Below, one piece after another: positions 56,716-64,000 of a DNA stretch of 64,000 bases (position 1 is its first letter; the number at the start of each line of letters is the position of its first letter). The notes under the pieces are model-generated. The model had not been told where the DNA came from, did no database searches, and saw only the letters and a list, made by a program, of their open reading frames with translations. The stretch lies in NCBI RefSeq assembly GCF_037893015.1, contig NC_133663.1, positions 220,809,753-220,873,752 of the forward strand, written 5' to 3'. The translations under genes were made by a program, and so were the position numbers. Origin of the DNA: Macrotis lagotis. Lineage: Eukaryota > Chordata > Mammalia > Peramelemorphia > Peramelidae.

Positions 56716-58610
56716 CTATGCCAATAAATTTGACAATCTAAGTGAAATGGATGAATATTTACAGAAATATAAGTTTCCCAGGTTAAATGAAGAGGAGACT
56801 AAATACCTAAACAACCCTATCTCCGAAAAAGAAATTCAGCAAGCCATCATTAAACTCCCTAAGAAAAAATCTCTAGGGCCTGATGAATTCACAAGTGAAT
56901 TCTATCAAACATTTATGGAACAATTGGTTCCAATGCTATATATAAACTCTTTGGAAAAATAGGGGAAGAAGGAACTCTGCCTAACTCTTTCTGTGAAACC
57001 AATATGCTGCTGATACCTAAACCAGTAATAGTTAAAACAGAGGAAGAAAATTAAAGTCCTATCTCCCTCATGAATCTAGATGCAAAAATCTTAAATAAAA
57101 TCTTAGCAAAATGATTACAACAAGTTATCACTGAGATAATACATGATGATCAAGTAGGATTTATCCCAGGAATGCAGGGTTGGTTCAATATTAGGAAAAC
57201 TGTTAGTATAATCAATTATATCAACAACAAACCCATCAGAAATTATATGATCATATCAATAGATGGAGAAAAACTTTTGACAAAATACAGCACCCATTCC
57301 TACTAAAACACTAGACAATGTAGGAATAATATCTATCTGAAACCATCAACAACCATTATATTCAATGGGGAGAGGCTAGAGACATTCCCAGTAAGATACA
57401 GGGTAAAACAAGGATGCCCCTTATCACCAATACTATTCAACATCATATGAGAAATATTAACTTCAGCAATTAGAGAAGAAAAAGAAATTGAAGGAATTAG
57501 AATTGGAAAGGAAGAGCCAAAACTCTCACTCTTTTCAGATGACATGATGGTATACCTAGAGAATTCCAAGAAATCATCCAAAAAACTACTGGAAATACTA
57601 AGCAATTTTAGTAATGTTGCAGGATATAAAATAAACTCTCATAAACTCTCAAATTTTCTATATATGGCTAGTAAGATACTGCAGGAAGAACTGGAAATAG
57701 AAATCCAATTCAAAGTAACCTCAGACAGTATAAAATACCTAGGAGTCTATTTGCCCAGACAGACTCAGAAACTTTTTGAAAACAATTATAAAACACTTCT
57801 CAAACAAATTAAATCATATTTACATAACTGGGCAAATATCAACTTCTCATGGATATATAGAGGTAATATAATATATATGACAACTCTACCAAAACCAAAC
57901 TACCTCTTTAGTGCCCTACCAATTAAAATTCCAAAAAAAATTACTTAGTTAGAAAAAGTTGTAAGTAAATTCATATGTAGAAATAAAAAGTCAAGAATAT
58001 TCAGGGATGTAATGAAAAAAGTGCAAAAAGAAGGGGGCTTAGCACTACCCGATCTAAAATTATTGTATAAAGCATCAGTCATCAAAACTGTCTGGTGTTC
58101 ATAGCGTGGTGGACCAGTGGAACAGACTAGGTGCATGAGCAGGAAATGATTGTAGTAATCTGCTGTTTGATAAACCCAAAGAATCCATCAGTTGGGATAA
58201 ATACTCTCTCTTTGATAAAAAACTGCTGGGAAAATTGGAAGTTAGTGTGGAAGAAACTTAGCTTAGACCAACACCTAACACCCTTTACCAAGATAAGATC
58301 CAAATGGATACATGATTTAGATATTAAAAACAATACTCTAAGCAAATTAGAAAATCAAGGACTAGTTTGCCTGTCAGATCTATGGAAAGGGGAGCAGTTT
58401 GTGACTAAAGAAGAGATGGAGAACATCAATAAAAACAAACTAGATGATTTCAATTGTATTAAATCAAAAAGCTTTTGCACAGATAAAACCACTGTAACCA
58501 AGATCAAAAGAAATGTAATACACTGGAAAACAATCTTTACAACTATTGACTCATTTCTAAAATATAGAGATAACTGTGTTATATTTTTTAAAAAGCCATT
58601 CATATTGAGA
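56716..58610 (+). pseudogene. L1-C ORF2 reverse transcriptase, broken
   Basis: Pieces in order: 56747-56962 ([32 protein letters not shown]), the [14 protein letters not shown] block near 57170, KQGCPLSPILFN near 57405, and LFSDDMMVYLENS at 57530-57560, where the catalytic FADD is FSDD. Then 57544-57948 and 58131-58613 cover the thumb and the start of the C-terminal region. The C-terminus itself is deleted. Confidence 0.83.
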
Positions 58611-58889
58611 TAAGATGTGGAGTTTGAACAAAGTTCAAGGACTATTCCCTTTAATTTAGAAAAAAACAGATATCTTATTGTTTGATCTTGTTACTTCTTA
58701 GAGTTCTTGTCTCTTCTATAAGGATATGATTTCTCTCTCATCACACCCAATTTAGATGAAGGTACAACATGGAAACAGCGTAAAGACTGAAAAATTGCTT
58801 TCCATGGAGGGGGTGGAGGGAAGTAAATTGGGGGAAATTGTAAAACTCAAAATAAATAAAATCTTTAAGGAAAAAAAAGAATTTCCTTT

Positions 58890-59994
58890 ACCAGAAGAGG
58901 AGATCCTAAAAAGTCATCTGAATTGGAGATTGGATTGAACTCTGCAGGTACAGAAAGATATTGAATGTGTACAGGGGTAAAGAGAGAATCTGGACAAGTT
59001 CATCTTTCTCCATTGCATCTATGATAAATGTGTATGGGTTGTTTGGTCAGGGCTCCAAGAAGATGGGTCCCAAGTGAACAGGAAGAGAGAGAGAGAATCG
59101 GAACTGAGAGGGTTACAAGGAGAGTGTGAGAGACCTTCAGATGCCAACATATGTATTTAGAAAAAAAGAGGAGGATGAGTGTAATATTCCCTCTTAAGAG
59201 TTAATATTCTGGGGTGGCTAGGTGGTCCAGGGAATAGAGCACCGACCCTGGAGTCAGGACTACCTGAGTTCAAATCCAGCCCCAGAAACTTAATATTTAT
59301 CTAGCTGTGTGGCCTTGGGCAAGTCACTTAACTCCATTGATTTGCAACAAAGAGTTAATATTCCTAGTGAAACCCTCTGAGGGTTAAAATCATTAAAACA
59401 AAGACTATTACTCTTAAAATATTCTAAGAAGAAAGAGGGAGAGAGGTCTTGCATTCCCAGTCCAACACTATTCAGATTCTGTAAGGTAGGGAAATAGTGG
59501 AATACTTCCAGAGAAGAGACCTTGCGTTCTTAGTTAGCCACCTATTTGATGATAGACTGGGAGAACAGTAGATTGCCTTCCCTTGTTTGATGATAAGTAC
59601 TCAGAAGATCTTGCATACTCAGACATTAATTCATTTAGATAGACAACAAAAGGTCATTAGAAATATTCTTCTGATATCCTCACCATGTGGATGGTGAAGT
59701 AATATACTATGGAAACATTTCATTCTTCTCTTTGTTACTGGGTAGATTTTTCATGTAAAGATTATAATTCTGAAAACTTTAACCAATCAGGTATAAAGTG
59801 TGGGGACTAGGGAGGGGGGAATCATGCTAGATCATATAATCTTGCTTGACTGTCACTTTGGGGCAGTTCCTTGGTCTTCACTAACTTTGTGAGACTTGGT
59901 GTGTGTCCTTTTCTTAAGAAAAGCCAAAAAAAACTTTCTTTTTTTCGCTCAGAGGAATCTCTATATTTTTTTAAGTAGAATTTTTCCCCACACA
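58890..59994 (+). mobile_element. LTR-retrovirus remnant: 3' internal end plus 3' LTR
   Basis: 59180-59994 is an LTR (about 660 bp once the SINE inside it is set aside), starting tgtaatattccc and ending near ccccacaca, with a polyadenylation-signal region near 59930. Directly before it lies a purine-rich stretch (aaaaaaagaggaggatgag) of the kind that primes plus-strand synthesis, so 58890-59179 is probably the last internal sequence of the provirus. No gag, pol or env domain is recognised. A diverged antisense LTR of the same family is at 26050-26729. Old and broken; the rest of the provirus is missing. Confidence 0.65.
59211..59349 (+). mobile_element. Marsupial SINE inserted in the LTR
   Basis: Sense copy 'ggggtggctaggtggtcc' to 'ttgatttgcaac'. 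The 14-base word aagagttaatattc flanks it on both sides (59196-59209 and 59350-59363), so the SINE landed in an LTR already present. Confidence 0.92.
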
Positions 59995-62900
59995 CAAGAA
60001 ATATATTTGTAGCAGATTTACACACAGGGCAAAGGTAAAAGATTGGAGCAAAATATATCATGCCTCAGCAGAAGTAAAAAAAAAATCTGTGTTAGTGATC
60101 CTAAACTTAGACAAAGTAAAAGCAAAAATCAATCTCAATAAAAGGTATAAGGAAGGAACCTACATCTTCTTAAAAGGCATCATTGATAATGAAGATATAT
60201 CATTACTCAGCATATATGCACCTAGTGGTCTAGAATCCAGATTCCTAGAGGAATAGCTGAATGAATTACAATGAGAAATAGACACCAAAGCTTTAACAAT
60301 GGGAAACCTAAATCTCCATCTCTTAGAACTAGATAAATCTAACAACAAAATAAATAAGTTAAGAAGGTGAATAAAATCTTAGAAAAACTTAGATATGCTA
60401 GACCTCTGAAGAAAACTTAATGGGAATAGAAAAGAATATACCATTTTCTCAGCAGTACATGGCACTTTCACCTAAATTGACCATGTACTAGGGCACAAAT
60501 ACTTAAAATCAAATGCAGAAAGGCAGAAATAATAAACACACATGTAATAAAGGGTCAAGGAAAGACAAACCAAGAAATAATCAATAATTATATCCAAGAA
60601 AATGATAATAATGAGTCATCATACCAAAATGTATGGGATGCAGCCAAGGCAGTTTTGAGGGGAAACTTTATATCTCTAAATGCCTATATAAATAAAATAG
60701 AGAAAGAGGAGATCAGTTAACTGGTATGTAACTACAAAAGCTAAAAAAAGAACTAATTATGCATCCCCAATTAAATATGAAATGAGAAATTTTGAAAATG
60801 AAGGGAGAGATTAATAAAATGAAAAGCAATAATACCATTAATCTCATAAATAAAACAAAGAGTTGGTTTCATGAAAAAGTCTTAATCCAATTTCAAAAAA
60901 GGAAAGAACATAACCATATTAGCAGTATAAAATATAAAAAGTGTGAGCTAATCACCAATGAGGAGGAAATCACGAGATAATTCAGAGTTACTTTGCCGTA
61001 CAATATGCCAATAAATTGGACACCTTGAGTGAAATGGACGAATATTTACAAAAATGCAAACTGCCCAGCTTAACAGAAGAGGAAATAATTTACTTAACCC
61101 CAGTTCAGAAAAAGAAATTGAAGAAACCATCAACAAACTCACTAAGAAAAATCTCCGGGTCCAAATGGATTTACAAGTGAATTCTACTAAACATTTAAGG
61201 AACAATTAATTCCTATACTAAATAAACTATTTTTAAAAATAGGAGAGAAAGGAGTTCTGAGAAAGTCCTTTTATGACAACAACATGATGCTGATACCTAA
61301 ACTAGGAAGAACCAAAACATGCAAAGAGAATTATAAATCAATCTCCTTAATGAATATTGATGCAAAAATCTTAAATAAAAATTTTGCAACAAGACTACAG
61401 TAAGTTATTACCAGAACAATACTTCATGATCAGGTTGGATTTATACCAGGCAGGCAGAGATGGTTCAACATGAGTAAAACACTCAACATAATTAAACATA
61501 TCAAGAGTAAAACCAAAGAAATCATATGATTATCTCAATAAATATTGAAAAAGTCTTTGATAAAACACAACGTCCATTCCTATTTAAAACACTAAGAAGT
61601 TTAGGGATAAATTAAGATTTCTTTAAACTAATAAATAGTATGTATCAAAAACATCAACAAATATATTTAATGGGAATAAACTCAAAGCATTTCCAATAAA
61701 TTCAGGGGTGAAACAAGGATGCCTGTTATCACCATTACTATTCAATATAGTACTGAATATTGTACCTTTAGCAATAAAAGGAGAAAAAGAAATTGAAGGA
61801 GTCCGAATTGACAAAGAGTAAGCAAACCTTTTACTCTTTGCAGATGATATGATTATATAGATAGAGAACCCAAGAAAATCATCTAAAAAACTCCTTGAAA
61901 CAATCAAAAAAATTAGTAAAGTAGCAAGTTATATAATAAACCCACATAAATCATCAGAATTTCTATATATGAACAACAAAGCCCAAGAACAAGAGATAGA
62001 AAGAAAAATTCCATTTAAAATTACTGGAGACAACACTAAATACTTGGGAATCTACCTCCCAAGACAAACCCAGAAATTCTATGAACACAATTACAAAGGT
62101 CTCCTCACCCAAATAAAATCAGATCTAAATAACTGGGAAAATGTCAAATGCTCATGGTTAGGGTAAACTAATATTATATAAATGACAACTCCACACAAAT
62201 TAAATTACTTATTCAGTACCATACCAATCAACCTACCAAATAGCTACTTTACTGAGCTAGAAAAAATAGCAGCAAAATTCATCTGGAAGGAAAAAAAGGT
62301 CAAGAATAGCAAGGGAACTGGTGGAAAAAAAATGTAAAGGAAGGCTGCCTAATTCTACCAGATCTAAAACTATACTATAAAGTAGCAGTCATCAAAACTC
62401 CCTGGTATTGGCTAAGAAAGAGTGTAATGGATCGGTGGATTAGGATAGGTTCAAAAGAAACTGAAGTAAATGACTACAGCCATCTAGTATTTGACAAATG
62501 GGAAGACATCAACCTCTGGGATAAGAACTCACTATTTACCAAATTTGTTGGGAAAAGTGGAAAATAGTATGGCAAAAACTAGGCATAGATCTACATCTTA
62601 CCCCCTATACCAAAATAAGGCCAAAATGGATATAGGAGTTAGATGTAAAGAGTGATATCATAGAAAAATTAATAGGCCAAAAAATACTCTCTATCTGATC
62701 TATGGGAAAAGGGATAAATTTATGACCAAACAAGAATTAGACCATATAACGAACTGCTAAATGAATGATTTTTACTGTATTAAATTACAAAGGTTTTTCC
62801 ACTAATAAAATAAATGCTGACAAAATTAGAAGAAAAGTAGAAATCTGGGAAACAATCTTTGCAACCAGAGGTTATGATAGAGATATCATTTATAAAATAT

Positions 62901-63003
62901 ATAGAGAATTGCATCAAATTTATAAGGTCACAAGTCATTCCACAATTTATAAATTGTCAAAGGATATGAACAGACAATTTTCAAATGAAGAAATTAAAGA
63001 TTA

Positions 63004-63034
<31 letters not shown>

Positions 63035-63950
63035 GTATGTATGTAATCATATGAAAAAATTCTCCAAATCACTTGATTACAGAAATGCAAATTAAAAGAA
63101 CAATGAGGTCATCTCACACCTTTTAGATTAGCTTAAATGATAAAAAGTGAAGATGAGAGGTTGTGGAAGGATTGAGACATTGATTCATTGCTGGTAGAGT
63201 TGTCAATGAATCCAACCTTTCTGAAGAGCAATATGGAACTATGCCCAAAGAGCAATAAAACTGTTCCTACCCTTTGACCCAGCAATTACAATTCTAGAAT
63301 TATATCCAGAAGAAATTGTAAAAGATGGGAAAAGTCCTACATGTTGCTCAATATTCATAGCAGTTCTTTTGTAATGACAAAGAATTGGAAATTGAAGAGA
63401 TGCCCATCAATTGGGGAATGGCTAAACAAGCTATGGCACATGAATACTATGGAATATTATTTTTCTATAAGAAACTAGAAATGGTCAGACTCTAGAGAAG
63501 CATGGTAGAACTTATGGCATCTGATGCTAAGCTAAGGGAATAAAGCCAAGAAATCATTCATCAACAACATTATGAAATGAGCAACCTTGATGGAAACAAT
63601 TCCTCTCAACCATGGAAAGAACTAGTACAACTGTATCAATCTAGTAATGGTCTATATTATCACCAGTCAGAGGAAGCAAACAAAATAAAACAAACACACA
63701 GAAAAAAAAAACACCCCGTCCGAATCTGATGAATACTTTATAATCATTATCTCTTTTGTATTTCTTTCCCTTAATTCTAATTCCTCATGCCAAAAATTGT
63801 TAATTTGTAAATATTTTTAACAAAATATGCATGTGAATTGCTAACCTGACTGTTCACTTCTGAGGTGAGGGGGTTGGGAAGGAAAGTTGGAGGGAAATTT
63901 TATAACTTGGAAACATGCATTAACAAATGGATGAAATATTTTTAAAAAAT
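59990..63950 (+). mobile_element. L1-D: older, 5'-truncated L1
   Basis: Begins inside the ORF2 endonuclease ('acaagaaatatatttg' corresponds to 'acaagaaactcatttg' in L1-C) and runs through RT, C-terminal region and a long 3'UTR ending about 63950. It diverges much more from L1-B/C than they do from each other. RT landmarks: 61200-61500 ([14 protein letters not shown]-like), KQGCLLSPLLFN near 61710 and LLFADDMII at 61834-61857 (FADD at 61837-61848, followed at once by a stop). Many stops; an (AT)n run at 63005-63045. It is joined on the left to the LTR end. Confidence 0.85.
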
Positions 63951-64000
63951 ATAATTAATTAACTATTAAGAAAAAAAGAAAATGGCTCAAAGAAGAAACC

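Larger units (their letters stand above)
52985..58885 (+). mobile_element. L1-C: long L1 with a different 5' half
   Basis: 5'UTR from about 52985 to 53660, ORF1 53661 to about 54640, spacer of ~0.8 kb with tandem and GA-rich repeats, ORF2 from 55469, then a 3'UTR ('gtggagtttgaacaaagttc') ending 'caaaataaataaaatctttaagg'. ORF2 is close to L1-B's, but 5'UTR, ORF1 N-terminus and spacer are not. About 0.8 kb is missing between the ORF2 C-terminal region (about 58560) and the 3'UTR. Many stops and frame changes; immobile. Confidence 0.87.

Overview
The window reads as AT-rich, repeat-dense genomic DNA of a marsupial. The diagnostic element is a tRNA-derived SINE whose head reads like gggcagctaggtggtgcag and whose body contains ttaataattacctagctg. 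It occurs at least eleven times. It resembles the WSINE1/MAR1 group of Australian marsupials, so a dasyurid-like species is my best guess; this is inference from memory of the family. MIR/CORE-SINEs, L2, CR1/L3 fragments, an RTE-clade LINE, several L1s and LTR remnants complete the picture. Nothing is prokaryotic: there are no operons, and almost all of the short ORFs are chance or retrotransposon frames.

Host gene. On the minus strand I can assemble six consecutive internal exons of one protein gene (21320-21102, 18044-17916, 7931-7675, 5913-5769, 3543-3241, 2464-2264). Each has AG/GT borders, and the phases join without a break (0/0, 0/0, 0/2, 2/0, 0/0, 0/0) to give 418 codons of acidic, heptad-rich coiled coil. 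I do not recognise the protein with certainty. The first and last coding exons were not found. A CpG-rich island at about 47.28-47.77 kb is the only promoter-like segment and lies upstream on that strand, so it may be the gene's promoter.

Layout. 1-21 kb: exons and introns with MIR, CR1, L2 and SINE copies, plus L1-A (11.5-13.9 kb), which joins older L1 3' ends (to 14.7 kb). 8.3-10.8 kb and 22.5-25.0 kb are two direct copies of one ~2.5 kb composite segment, and they bracket two of the exons. 25-31 kb: an antisense LTR, CR1 reverse-transcriptase remnants and SINEs. 31.6-39.2 kb: an RTE LINE whose 5' part is inverted relative to its 3' part (twin-priming pattern), directly abutted by the long element L1-B. 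39-47 kb: L1 3' ends, a ~390 bp GA tract, TG/GA repeats, an LTR-like block and a second RTE 3' end. 47-53 kb: the CpG island and sparse sequence with one short L1/HAL1-like copy. 53-64 kb: nearly solid retroelement, namely L1-C, an LTR-retrovirus remnant and the older L1-D.

The most interesting features are the L1 subfamily (A and B) whose ORF1-ORF2 spacer carries antisense SINE-derived segments at matching places in two independent copies, the contrast between L1-B and L1-C (near-identical ORF2 attached to different 5' halves), and the direct duplication that could delete two in-frame exons. No undescribed host system is evident. Everything here was read by eye, so repeat edges are approximate (tens of bases) and identities are estimates.
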